Part shown: positions 12,140 to 21,312 of the stretch, piece after piece
Position numbering within the stretch: the stretch's first letter is position 1
How the letters are laid out: each line of letters starts with the position of its first letter
Source of the DNA: Prorocentrum cordatum
Lineage: Eukaryota; Sar; Dinophyceae; Prorocentrales; Prorocentraceae
Length of the DNA stretch: 64,000 nt
Direction of reading: 5' to 3'
Assembly: GCA_963575745.1 (NCBI GenBank)
Contig: CAUYUJ010000961.1
Location: 43,106-107,105 of the forward strand
Notes under the pieces: generated by a model
Told to the model about the DNA's origin: nothing
Databases searched by the model: none
The model's input: only the letters and a program-made list of their open reading frames with translations
Made by a program: the position numbers and the translations under genes

Positions 12140-13210
12140 ATGGAGGTTGACGGTCAGGGTAGCAAGAGGATGAAGACGGATATGGAGGAGGAGGAGAAGG
12201 TGGACAAGACGGGAGGTGACATTCGTGATCAAAAGGCCATGAGAGAGAAAATTCTGAGTCTTCAAAAAGATGAGAGTTTGCGATTGTTCATGCAGATGTC
12301 CTTTCAGAATCATGATGAGTCGAAGGCCGCCTCGGTGGCCACTGACGTGCGTATTAGTAGTATGGATCAACGTCTCGGGGTCCAGACAGAGAAACTCACG
12401 GCCATTGAGAAGAAACAGCAGGAGCAGGAGATTAGGCTTAAGAACTTGGAGACCCTGGCCAGCCAGGATACTGCTTCGATTGGATCCTCTAACTCTACGA
12501 TAGCAGCCCCGAGATTTGCAGGACGAACATCGACGGCAAAATTTACTCCTACATATGTAGAATTGTACGGATGGGTCCAGGACTGGTCGAATCGCACGAG
12601 TAGGGAACTTACGATGATCGACGATACGGATGCCTGCACACTACTCCAGAACACCCTGGGTCTATTGAAAGCGGATAACGAGCAGTTACACGGTCAAGTG
12701 GATGTGGTCAGCTCTGAGAAACTTGCCAGATCGAAACCGATGACGGGGAATATCAAGATTAGATTTAAGGTTGGGGCAGGGAGTGAAGTGGTCTATGCTG
12801 TACAGCGCGCTCTCACACGTATAAATGATGACGAATCGCTTAACCACGCCTTTTACACCAAGGTGAAGTCGAAGGTGTCTCGTTTGAGAGTTCGTGCAGA
12901 GGTCCCAGACGAGAAGATCCCACACAATCAAGCAGTTGGCCGATTTTATGGTGTCTGGAGCAGGAAGCACCCCACCATCTTCCTCAAAGGATCGACTGGA
13001 TACGGAAAGTCGCCGTCCACGATGTACTCTGACCCCGTTGAGGGGAAGCGGAGCTTGCTGGCCGAGTATCAGGCGGCCAGCTTCGGGGGATCTGGGCAGT
13101 GGCGAGTTATCCCAGCAGCTTGGACGTCTTTCGCCCAGAGGCACGGCATCACCATGACGGCGACAGAGCTCGAGGAGCTAGTCACGGACTCCAGGGCTGC
13201 TTCTCAGTGA
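12140..13210 (+). CDS. LINE-A ORF1, nucleic-acid-binding protein (356 aa)
   Basis: This is the probable RNA-binding/chaperone protein of the LINE. The N-terminus is charged (KRMKTDMEEEEKVDK). Residues ~75-115 are rich in E, K, Q and L with heptad-like spacing (TEKLTAIEKKQQEQEIRLKN), consistent with a coiled coil. The middle (about 195-270) contains GNIKIRFKVG and RVRAEVPDEK, which could be an RRM-like/C-terminal domain as in L1 ORF1p. The C-terminus has FGGSGQWRVIPAAWTSFA; the same block (GGTGQWRTIKPNWDAFA) ends the ORF1 remnant of LINE-B at ~19,020-19,070. ATG at 12,140 is the first in-frame start. The stop is UGA at 13,208, and the endonuclease follows in the same frame. The family assignment rests on position, coiled coil and conservation, not on a decisive domain. 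Confidence 0.75.
   Translation: MEVDGQGSKRMKTDMEEEEKVDKTGGDIRDQKAMREKILSLQKDESLRLFMQMSFQNHDESKAASVATDVRISSMDQRLGVQTEKLTAIEKKQQEQEIRLKNLETLASQDTASIGSSNSTIAAPRFAGRTSTAKFTPTYVELYGWVQDWSNRTSRELTMIDDTDACTLLQNTLGLLKADNEQLHGQVDVVSSEKLARSKPMTGNIKIRFKVGAGSEVVYAVQRALTRINDDESLNHAFYTKVKSKVSRLRVRAEVPDEKIPHNQAVGRFYGVWSRKHPTIFLKGSTGYGKSPSTMYSDPVEGKRSLLAEYQAASFGGSGQWRVIPAAWTSFAQRHGITMTATELEELVTDSRAASQ
13208..13210 (+). promoter_or_regulatory. Candidate readthrough stop: UGA-C between ORF1 and ORF2
   Basis: ORF1 ends at UGA followed by C. The same reading frame stays open to 17,731 and at once encodes the endonuclease N-terminus (VRFATLNLQRAG ... DFLGVQES). The first AUG, at 13,373, lies after the catalytic Asn and Glu motifs. 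LINE-B has the same arrangement (UGA at 19,131-19,133, next base C). UGA-C is the leakiest tetranucleotide in many eukaryotes. Readthrough is an inference; reinitiation at a non-AUG codon is the alternative. Confidence 0.55.
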
Positions 13211-16200
13211 CGCCGACGGGCGGAGCCGACGGAAGTCCGCTTCGCCACGCTCAACCTTCAACGTGCGGGGAGGAAGGATGACAAAGCTTATAGTGTTCTG
13301 ACGAGGGTAGTCTACGGAGCACACCTAGGCTGGGATTTCCTGGGGGTACAGGAGTCTCAGAACATCGACGTTATGGCGCAATGGCTTGTCAAAATGGGAC
13401 TGTACTACCACGTCTCGGAGGATCGCCGTGCTATGATACTCTATCGGAGGGCTGATAGTGTTCGAGGCCAATGGGCCTCAGAGAGGTGGTGCGCGATCCT
13501 TGCTGGACGGATGCTCTTTGTCTCATTGTACTTGCCTGATGCCAGCCAGCCCGAGTTTCTGGAGATATCACATTGTGCACTCCAGTCGGTGAGCTTGCTC
13601 AGAAAGTACGTATGCCGTCGTTATGGCTTCTGTCGTCTTGTTGTTGCCATGGATGCGAATGTTGAGATACAGCCACACTTACAGCATGAGGAGGAGGTTT
13701 ATTCGGGAGGAGGCTTGGAGGTAGTGCAGATCCAGGCCACGGGGACCAAGGAGCGGGAGAGGAAGGAGAAGGTGGAGAGCTTGCGACAGGAGGTGGAGGA
13801 TTGGTTGGTTCAGGAGCGTATGTGTGCTTCGAATTCTTTTGGAGCTAGGAAGCCGACTTGGTTTGATTATCGGAAGGGGTCCCGCCGTGAAGTGCTGGAT
13901 TACATCCTTGTTCCTCATGGATCGCAGGTGTCGGGGTGCTCGGTTGAGTTTCTGTACGTAGGACAGCAGCAGGGAGCCGTGATGAGATTATCAGATCATG
14001 CCCTTGTTCGAGCTTCTCTGAGAGTGGCTTCCAGGGAGTCGGCGAGACGGAATCTCTCACGACGTTCTCGAACCTTGAAAGGCTGGGACCCACTCAACTT
14101 GTCTGCTCGTCGATCGTGTCGCCAGTTGTTGGATGCCAATCTATTTTCGTGCCAACTTATGTGTCAGGCAGAGAGTGTTATCTATTCGTGTGCGTCGGCC
14201 ACCGAATGTACCCCGAAGCGCCCAGCTCGACCCCCTGAACGATCGGAGTTGCTGCGGTCCTTGGATGTGCAGGTCTACCGGAGGAGGGCGGAGAGGGGGA
14301 CGTTAGCCTATCGACTTCTACGCAGAAAAAGAGATCGGGAAGCGAGAAAATTCAAACGAGCAAAGCTGGAATGGGAAGCGGAGCGTCCACGTAAAGCAGC
14401 TTTGAAGGCGGTGAAGATTGAGGGGGAGGAGAGCGTGGACAGGGAGAGGTGGATGGAGGAGATGATGAAGTTGAAGGAGGTCTGCGAGGATGAGGAGGAG
14501 CGTCGGCGGTCGATCAAGATTGTCCAGGGCCTCAGGGAGGAGCTCCAGGGGTCCCCCAGACCCCAGGAGGCGACGCTCACGATGGCGGTGGTCCTTCGGG
14601 CCCGAGCTCGACTCAACCCTGGAAAAGCCACGGGACCAGACGGGGTGGGGGCAGAAGTAATCAAAGCGCTTCCGTGGAGAGCCGTTCGCACTATCAAGCG
14701 ATTATTTTGTGATATCTTACGTGGCATTGTTGTACCTCCATCTTCTTGGCATCAAACATTGACGACACTACTTCCCAAATCTTATCCGATATGCGATGTT
14801 TCTGATACGAGGCGTATTTCTGTGGAGAGTATCTTTAAGAAGTGGTACAGTACTTGTCTCTCGATCATGCTTGAACCATATTGTCTCCAGGCTGGCACTC
14901 ATGCATCGTTATTCGGTTTCGTTCCCAAAAGATCATGCACCGAGATATTTGCAGGACTTAAGGCAGCAGCACAACACGCCTCACAGTGGGGGAAGGATCG
15001 ACGTCTGGTTCTGGGGTCAGCGGATGTGAAGCAAGCTTTCCAGAACACGAAAATCTCGACGGTCAAACGTGCGTTCGACGTCCTCTCTATCCCTCCCTGG
15101 CTCCAGTACGGTGTGCTCGTGCCTATGCCGTGCGAGGTCACTTCGCTTCTCTTCCAGGGCTTGCAGCTGCCAGATGTGGGAATTGATACCCACATCAGGA
15201 CAGGTGGGAACGACAGCCCCTCCTTGTGGAACCTGATAGTCGTTGCGATGTGGGCTCCTTTATTTAAGCTTTGGGATGAGCAGGGGATTGGGTTTCATTG
15301 TCTGGATCCAAACTCGGTGGGAGAAGTTTCGGCCTCGGTTCCTGTACACCACTTGCTATATGCCGACAACATCTTTATCTTGGGATCTTCGGAGGAGGAG
15401 TTTAGGCGACAGGTAGGAGACATGACAGAGACTCTGCGGGGATGGGGATTCGAATGGAAGATCGAGTCGCTCGAGGTCGCGTTTATCGGTTTCTCGGAGA
15501 AGCCAAAACATCCTATCCTGGTTCGGGTTCAGGATCAGATGGTGCCGTTCAAAGTAGTTGATGAGATGAATGTCTTGGGGAACAGCATATACTGTAGCTA
15601 TAGGGAGGCACACCAGGACCTTCGGCGGCGGATCGGGGCCGCGCGACGAGCCTTCCATGCGCATGCAGCTTATTTTAGATCAAAGGCAGTCCCGTTTTCG
15701 GCCAAGTGTAGGAGTTATATCACTCGGGTTCAGAGCATTCTCATTTATGGAAGTCAAGGTATTAGTTGGGACAGGGACTCCTTGCAGAGCCTGAATGTCT
15801 TTGAGGGAAATTGTCTTTACCAGATGACGTCACCCCAAAAGCCAGCCTCCGAAAGTTGGGTTGTTTGGAAGCCAGCTCGACTCAGAATTGCTAGACGGAT
15901 GTTCTTTGAAGCAAAGTGCCAGAGTGCAGTGCAGAGAGTTCTTTATTCCTTGTGGCAGCTTGGAGCTGACATAGCATCATATTTTGGAGCTAATGTCGAC
16001 AGCGGATATCAGATTCCTGAGTCGGAGCTGAGCCCAGGAATGGTCGCGGGCTCTCTAGTTACCAATGGGATGGGGGAGGTCTCTTCAGTTACCAATGGGA
16101 TGGGGGCTGTCTCTTCAGTTACTAGTGGGATGGGTGCAGTCTCTTCAGATATGAATGGGATGGGTGTGGTCTCTTCTGATATGCATGGGATGGTCTCTCC

Positions 16201-17731
16201 AGTTACCAGTGGGATGGATGTGGTCTCTTCAGTTACTGGTGGGATGGTGGGAGTCTCTTCAGTTACCAGTGGGATGGGTGCTGTCTCTGATATGCATGGG
16301 ATGGTCTCTCCAGTTACCAGTGGGATGGGTGTGGTCTCTTCAGTTACTAATGGGATGGTGGGAGTCTCTTCAGTTACCAGTGGGATGGGTGCTGTCTCTG
16401 CAGTTACTAATGGGATGGGCGCAGTCTCCTCAGATACGAATGGGATGGGCGCTGTCTCTTCAGATATGCATGGGATGGTCTCTTCTGCTATGCCCTCTGA
16501 TAGGGCCTCTTCTTCTCGAGATGTTGAAGTTCCCTGTGAGCGGGGGGGGCCTAGGGATTCCCCCAGGCCCCCCCCGAAACGTCGGAGGGTGGCTGTTCCT
16601 GGACCTGGACAACAGACGGTGTATCCTCGTGCGCATCGTGACGCACGCCGGCTTCTGATGTGCTGTACCCCGAGGTGGGAGGAGAAAAGGACACTGGAGT
16701 CAAAATATTGGCGTTCACAGTGGAAGTGGAAGGAGGCCTCGAAACTGACACGATTAGGCAGTACTAAGGGGCAGGCGACGGGTGAACATCCTTGGTGTTT
16801 CATGTTCCAGACGATATTTCCCTCGTTTGTGAATCTGGAGGATCGGTGGTGGAGGGCGTGCTCTTTCTCTTACTCTGACTTCGTTCAGTATTGCAGGCAG
16901 TTCCTGGAAGCTTGTACTTTGGGGTCTCTGTTTGACTTGTTTGTTGTCCGTGGAGGAACTGGAGGGAGAGGAGACTACATAAAGGAGAGGGGGGAGGAGA
17001 TGTTGGCTCGTCCGTTGTCGGCGAAGGAGTCCGAGAAGCTGGCCCAGAGATTGGCCTCGAACAATGAACAGGAGCCGACTTGGGATCTGAGTGATGATGG
17101 GATCGGTCTCGAGCTGACGGGCGATTCGCTTCTTATCTGTAACTGGATCAATGGTCTCTGGAAGGTTGAGGGAGGAGAAGGAGGAGATGGGGCTTCTTAT
17201 CGTAGGCGGGTGGCAAATATTATTTCTCTTTTGGAAGAGTTGGAGGAGGAAGGAATACGACCCCCCTCATGGGGCAACGACTTCATTCGACACATATATC
17301 GAGAGAGTAACACAGTAGCTGATGAACTTACCCACTTAGCACGGGAAGGCCAGATATTCAGAGAGCTGTTCCACCACCATATCTTTCGTTCTGATGTCCG
17401 AGACAACTTTCGAGTTATTGGCCTCCGCGGATCCTTCGACGGCGGAGTGTGTGCCCAAGGTGTGGGCGTTGGCTGGTTTCTGCAGATTGGATATATTCCT
17501 CGATTCCATGACCCTTACCCTGACCCTGAGCATAGAGATAAGAGAGCTCGTGTAGTCTCCCTCTTCCCCCAAGCCTCCTCTCCTTGTCCAATCATATGGG
17601 AAATAGTAGGGCGTTGTGCACAGGCACTCCCCTCCCATAGCAGTATCACTGACGCTGAGCTTTCGGGTCTCGAGGGCCTCTTGCGGGCCGCAGTCCAGGT
17701 GGCCCAAGACCTCCAGCTGCAGAGAGACTAG
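13211..17731 (+). CDS. LINE-A ORF2: AP endonuclease - reverse transcriptase - RNase H polyprotein
   Basis: About 1,506 codons are open after the UGA; the first AUG is at 13,373 (about 1,452 aa). Numbering is from that Met. The endonuclease has TLN and QE motifs upstream of the Met, then AMDAN (~D94, N96), PTW (~162), LDYI (~176) and SDH (207-209), a full APE-type set. A basic, coiled linker follows (~290-400). RT motifs are GKATGPDG (~419), SADVKQAF (D552), RTGGNDSP (~610) and LLYADN (664-667; the second catalytic Asp is Asn). Residues ~897-1040 form a 10-residue tandem repeat, followed by the basic PPKRRRV. The RNase H motifs are GDS (~1252), RESNTVAD (~1311-1318), FDGG (~1357) and DAE (~1430), in circularly permuted order. 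The protein would nick the target, prime cDNA synthesis and remove RNA. Confidence 0.88.
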   Translation, partial: RRRAEPTEVRFATLNLQRAGRKDDKAYSVLTRVVYGAHLGWDFLGVQESQNIDVMAQWLVKMGLYYHVSEDRRAMILYRRADSVRGQWASERWCAILAGRMLFVSLYLPDASQPEFLEISHCALQSVSLLRKYVCRRYGFCRLVVAMDANVEIQPHLQHEEEVYSGGGLEVVQIQATGTKERERKEKVESLRQEVEDWLVQERMCASNSFGARKPTWFDYRKGSRREVLDYILVPHGSQVSGCSVEFLYVGQQQGAVMRLSDHALVRASLRVASRESARRNLSRRSRTLKGWDPLNLSARRSCRQLLDANLFSCQLMCQAESVIYSCASATECTPKRPARPPERSELLRSLDVQVYRRRAERGTLAYRLLRRKRDREARKFKRAKLEWEAERPRKAALKAVKIEGEESVDRERWMEEMMKLKEVCEDEEERRRSIKIVQGLREELQGSPRPQEATLTMAVVLRARARLNPGKATGPDGVGAEVIKALPWRAVRTIKRLFCDILRGIVVPPSSWHQTLTTLLPKSYPICDVSDTRRISVESIFKKWYSTCLSIMLEPYCLQAGTHASLFGFVPKRSCTEIFAGLKAAAQHASQWGKDRRLVLGSADVKQAFQNTKISTVKRAFDVLSIPPWLQYGVLVPMPCEVTSLLFQGLQLPDVGIDTHIRTGGNDSPSLWNLIVVAMWAPLFKLWDEQGIGFHCLDPNSVGEVSASVPVHHLLYADNIFILGSSEEEFRRQVGDMTETLRGWGFEWKIESLEVAFIGFSEKPKHPILVRVQDQMVPFKVVDEMNVLGNSIYCSYREAHQDLRRRIGAARRAFHAHAAYFRSKAVPFSAKCRSYITRVQSILIYGSQGISWDRDSLQSLNVFEGNCLYQMTSPQKPASESWVVWKPARLRIARRMFFEAKCQSAVQRVLYSLWQLGADIASYFGANVDSGYQIPESELSPGMVAGSLVTNGMGEVSSVTNGMGAVSSVTSGMGAVSSDMNGMGVVSSDMHGMVSPVTSGMDVVSSVTGGMVGVSSVTSGMGAVSDMHGMVSPVTSGMGVVSSVTNGMVGVSSVTSGMGAVSAVTNGMGAVSSDTNGMGAVSSDMHGMVSSAMPSDRASSSRDVEVPCERGGPRDSPRPPPKRRRVAVPGPGQQTVYPRAHRDARRLLMCCTPRWEEKRTLESKYWRSQWKWKEASKLTRLGSTKGQATGEHPWCFMFQTIFPSFVNLEDRWWRACSFSYSDFVQYCRQFLEACTLGSLFDLFVVRGGTGGRGDYIKERGEEMLARPLSAKESEKLAQRLASNNEQEPTWDLSDDGIGLELTGDSLLICNWINGLWKVEGGEGGDGASYRRRVANIISLLEELEEEGIRPPSWGNDFIRHIYRESNTVADELTHLAREGQIFRELFHHHIFRSDVRDNFRVIGLRGSFDGGVCAQGVGVGWFLQIGYIPRFHDPYPDPEHRDKRARVVSLFPQASSPCPIIWEIVGRCAQALPSHSSITDAELSGLEGLLRAAVQVAQDLQLQRD
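16061..16490 (+). repeat. In-frame ~30-bp minisatellite inside ORF2 (15 units)
   Basis: Fifteen units of about 27-33 bp encode variants of VTNGMGAVSS, VTSGMGVVSS and DMHGMVS. The period keeps the frame. The tract sits between the RT/connection region and the RNase H. LINE-B has no such tract at the equivalent place. The encoded linker is low complexity, rich in Gly, Met, Ser and Val. Confidence 0.9.
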
Positions 17732-17733
17732 GT

Positions 17734-17767
17734 AGGCACTTAACGGGCGCTGGGGCGCTCGGTGCCT
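17734..17767 (+). promoter_or_regulatory. LINE-A 3' UTR stem-loop
   Basis: AGGCAC (17,734) pairs with GTGCCT (ending 17,767). Inside it GGGCGC pairs with GCGCTC (one G-U) around a TGGG loop. It lies directly between the ORF2 stop and the poly(A). By analogy with stringent LINEs, it may be the structure the RT recognises; that role is inference. Confidence 0.6.
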
Positions 17768-17783
17768 GGTCAGCCTCCCCCCC

Positions 17784-17807
17784 AAAAAAAAAAAAAAGAA
17801 AGGTTGA
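17784..17807 (+). other. LINE-A poly(A) tail and right target-site duplication
   Basis: Fourteen A residues (17,784-17,797) run into GAAAGGTTGA, the duplicated hairpin-loop sequence also present at 11,577-11,586 (one mismatch). The hairpin's right arm TTTACCGCCGGCGCCCAGT follows. Confidence 0.85.
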
Positions 17808-18945
17808 CGGTTTACCGCCGGCGCCCAGTAGCGGGAACGGACATCGGAGTGACATCGAAAAATGGAAAGTTGACGTTTTTCGAGAAAGGCCCCGAGAAGC
17901 TGCTTCGATTCTGAGCACTTTCGTGCCTGCAAGGAGCTCTACGAGGTTCCCGGCGGTGCCCAGGTTGACGGTTCACCGCCGGCGCCATAATTCCGGCGCG
18001 CTGGAGAGCTAGTTGGCAAGCAAAATCTCGACGGACCTTTCTCTGACTTTTGGTCGGTTGAAAATTTTGTTCTCGAAATTCAACCATTCGTTTGAGCTCT
18101 AGTATTTTTTCCCGTGATATTCGATCTGATTCCCGCTCGCCGTCTTGATCTCGGCTCGATCGAGTACCTTTTACTGCCAAAAAGCGTCCAGGCGGGATCG
18201 GCCGTTTCGAGTCATCTTGATACGCGCTGTCGGTATTTTCTACTTAACTCGAGCTATAGGACAGCTACAGAGCTCATACTCACAGCAATCGATTCAGAAT
18301 CATGAGGCGCGTTCGTCTGTTGAATTCAGAGCTCGAAACTCGCTCTCTTGCCCGAGCTAGGTTCGCGAAACTATTCGTATTGTTCGAGTCATCTTGAGAG
18401 GTGCTGTCGGTTTTCTGCACTCAACTCGGGCTGTAGGGGGGCTACAGGGCTGGTAAGCACAGAAATCGATTTGGAGACATCAGGCGCGTCCAGCTGTCGC
18501 ATTCAGAGGTCTGAACTTGGTCTGATACTCTAGCTAGGTTCGCGAAGCTATTCATATTGTTCGAGTCATCTTGAGAGTTGCTGTCGATTTTCGCGCGTAA
18601 CTCGGGCTGTAGGAGAGCTACAGAGCTCGTGCGCACAGAAAACGATCCAGAAGCATCAGAGGCGTTCGGCTGTTGCATGGAGAGGTCTGAAATCGCTCGG
18701 GCTGAAAAACTATTCGTTCTCTGCATTTTTTGTGACATTATATATGGTCAGGAAGCTCTACGAGTCCCCCGGCGGTAAGAAAGGTTGACGGTTTACCGCC
18801 GGCGCCCAGTGCCTCCACGCGTGCAGGCACGTGTGGAAGCGTTCCTGGCAGTGCTTCAGAAGCGCTGCAGGGGAGCCCCCCAGAGCTCTCCAGGAAAGAT
18901 TTCCCCTCCCCGACGGTCTCTTCGCTCTCCGGGTTTTGGGCGCTA
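17798..18945 (+). repeat. Satellite/hairpin block between the two LINEs
   Basis: The right half of the interrupted hairpin is followed by a leader segment, complete hairpins near 17,930 and 18,750, and about three ~176-bp monomers (18,240-18,740) of the same family as 1-11,574. The last ~130 bp (18,811-18,945, with CCACGCGTGCAGGCA) resembles 5,500-5,600. No gene is seen. Confidence 0.8.
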
Positions 18946-19133
18946 CCACGTGGACCGACCCAGCAGACGACGGCAATCGTAAACGCTTGGGGGAATTCAC
19001 GGCTGGCGGACAGTGCGGTGGAACGGGTCAGTGGCGAACCATCAAACCAAATTGGGATGCTTTTGCAGCGCACGGTCGTCTTGCCATCACATCCGAGACG
19101 ATCGAGCAGAGGCTTGCAACAACCCGTCGTTGA
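18945..19133 (+). pseudogene. LINE-B ORF1 C-terminal remnant
   Basis: The frame encodes TDPADDGNRKRLGEF and then GGTGQWRTIKPNWDAFA. It aligns with the last ~60 residues of LINE-A ORF1 (SDPVEGKRSLLAEY.. GGSGQWRVIPAAWTSFA). It ends at UGA 19,131-19,133, followed by C, with the endonuclease in the same frame. The N-terminal ~300 residues are absent because of 5' truncation. Confidence 0.8.
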
Positions 19134-21312
19134 CAAACGACGCGGGGCTCTGGTGCCGTTGCTGCCACTTGCGTCTCGCAGAACATCCAGAAGGCAGGGA
19201 AAGCCGACAATCATCAATATAATGTTCTTAGACTCCTTTCTTGCGACGTCCAATGGGACCTGCTGGGCTTGCAGGAATGCGAGAATGTCTACTTTAATTC
19301 AGATTGGTTTTCCAAGTTGGGTGTACGTGCTCAGCTATCCTCTTGCTGCAAGGCTGGCATATTGTTCTTTGAGGGCACGGCGATGCGCGAACAGTCGAGT
19401 GGCGATAGATGGGTGGCAGTTCTTTTCAATCGGGTTATCTTCGTTTCGCTTTACCTTCCCGACAGGTCTGTGGTGGACGCCTTGAACATCATGGATGGCT
19501 GTCTTCGTTCAGTTTTTCTTCTCAGACGGTACTGGGAATGCTTGCATGTTTCTCTCAAGCTTGTAGTTGCTACGGATTCGAATGGAAGTCAGACCGCACT
19601 TGACGGACATCGAGGGCATCGCCCTGACGGGCCCAGGCTTGCTGGGCGCTGATGTTTGTCTTGGGGATGGTGGGGAGGAGAGGGGAAGGAGGATGTATAC
19701 GCAGCTTCGTATAAAGGTGGAGGCCCGGATGATGGAGGAGTGCTTGATTGCCAGCAACACGTTCAGGGAGAGGGAGATTACATGGTATGGGTATCGTGCA
19801 GGTCCACAAGCGGCGGGGAAGTTCTTGGACTATGTGCTAGTTTCTCGTGGCACCACGTTCGCGCAAGCTTCTGTGTCGTGGCCTCGCGAGTTGGGCAGTA
19901 CTCGCAGGTTCAGCGACCACGCATTTGTGCAGACGGAGCTTCAGCTTGATAGGCCAGTCGTTGCGCCTAGATATGTTGCACGTGCTGTTCGGAGTCTCTC
20001 TAGGTGGGTACCGGAGACCTGGCATGACAGTTGTTCGTTCCAGACGCGTCTCGACTCATCCATTGATGCGAACCTCAGCCTTCCAGAGATTGGGACATGT
20101 TGTCATCGTGAGGCGTCCGCTACCTCGACTGCCCCTTCCTCGTCTGTGCTCCCCCCTCGTCGGCATCCAGAACTTATTCGACTGCAAGAGGAGGTTAGGA
20201 GGTGGGAGTGGGACAAGACTTTGGAGGAGTTCAAGAAGCTGAGGCGGAGGAGGGACCAGGAGAAGAGGAAGTTCGATAGGAGGTGGATGGCTTGGAGGTT
20301 CTCGGAAGGGCGGAGGAGGGCACAGAAGCGCGCGATAGAGTGCGTCGACGGTTCCGCGGATCGAGTCGGTTGGCACGCCTCCCTCCTAGATCACGCGCTG
20401 AGCTACGCAGATGTTGACGAGCGTGCGCGTACCTCTCTTGTCTTGGCTTCGCTGCGTGCCCGGGTGGCTGCTGGATCCCAGGACGTTCCCGGCTTGCCTG
20501 TCTCTGCGGTGTTGCGAGCCCGCTCTCGTCTTCATGCGGCAAAGGCGTCAGGTCCAGATGGGATTTTCGCGGAGGTGCTCAAAGAGCTCCCGTATAGGAC
20601 GGTCAGGGTTATTGCAGGGCATTTTGATGATATCGTGGTCTTCGAGCCGTTCCTGAATCCTGGCGTCAAACCCTCATCACCCTCATGTCGAAAAAGTTGA
20701 AAGTCCTCGCCCGTCTTTCGGAGGATACTCGGAGTCTTGCTGTGGAGAGTGCCTTCAAGAAGTGGTGCTCGTCTTCGGTTCTCGTCGTCCTCGAGCCCTA
20801 CTTTACCAAGGTGTTGCCTCATATCTCTCTCTTCGGTTTCGCGGCCGAGCGTAGCAGTGTGGAGATCTCGGGGGCCCATCAAGTGCGCGGCTCAACACGC
20901 GGCTGTCTGGGGAAAAGGATAGATCGTTCCTGATTGCCAGTATGGGCGTCAAACAAGCCTTCCAGAACATGACTGTGGAAAAGATCACACGCGCGTTCGA
21001 CAGACTTAGTATTCCTCCTTATCTTTAGCTAGCTCTTCTGGAACCCTTAGCTGACGGGGTCTCCACGGTGCTCTTCGAGGGTCTCGGGGCCCCTGAGGTC
21101 AAGGTTGACAAGCACGTTAGGACGGGAGGGAATGAGCGCCCAGCGTGTTGGAATGCCGTCGTGGCTGCCATGTGGGCTGACATTGTTCAGGCATGGGACA
21201 AGAAAGGTTTAGGCTTTGAGTGTTTCAACCCCAACCAGACAACGGATACCGCCGTGGTCAAACATCTTATTTATGCCGATAATGTGTACATCATCGGCTC
21301 AGCCCTCAACCC
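19134..21312 (+). pseudogene. LINE-B ORF2, endonuclease and RT N-terminal part (frameshifted)
   Basis: Fragments in order: endonuclease start with LLGLQECEN and LVVATDSN (frame of ORF1); frameshift near 19,580; rest of the endonuclease with EITWYGYR, FLDYVLVS and RFSDHAF, the linker, and RT motif AKASGPDG; frameshift near 20,650; VESAFKKW and SLFGFAAERS; more frameshifts at ~20,870 and ~20,930; then MGVKQAFQN, where motif A has Gly for Asp; a TAG near 21,025; RTGGNERPACWN; and LIYADNVYIIG. Each block has a counterpart in LINE-A in the same order. At least four frameshifts and the lost motif-A Asp make it inactive. It is cut at 21,312 by the DIRS-like insertion. Confidence 0.85.

Larger units (their letters stand above)
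11587..17797 (+). mobile_element. LINE-A: apparently complete non-LTR retrotransposon
   Basis: A 6.2-kb element lies between the two halves of a satellite hairpin. It has a ~550-bp 5' UTR, ORF1, ORF2 (AP endonuclease, reverse transcriptase, RNase H), a short 3' UTR with a stem-loop, and an A14 tail. A target-site duplication of about 10-12 bp flanks it. There are no long terminal repeats. Endonuclease type, poly(A) tail and target duplication together indicate target-primed reverse transcription. Both ORFs are open, so this copy may be young or recently active. The family resembles dinoflagellate LINEs in general; I cannot assign a named clade from the sequence alone. Confidence 0.9.

Noticed and set aside
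16009-16803. Minus-strand 264-codon ORF opposite ORF2
   Set aside because: It is the antisense shadow of the in-frame minisatellite in ORF2.
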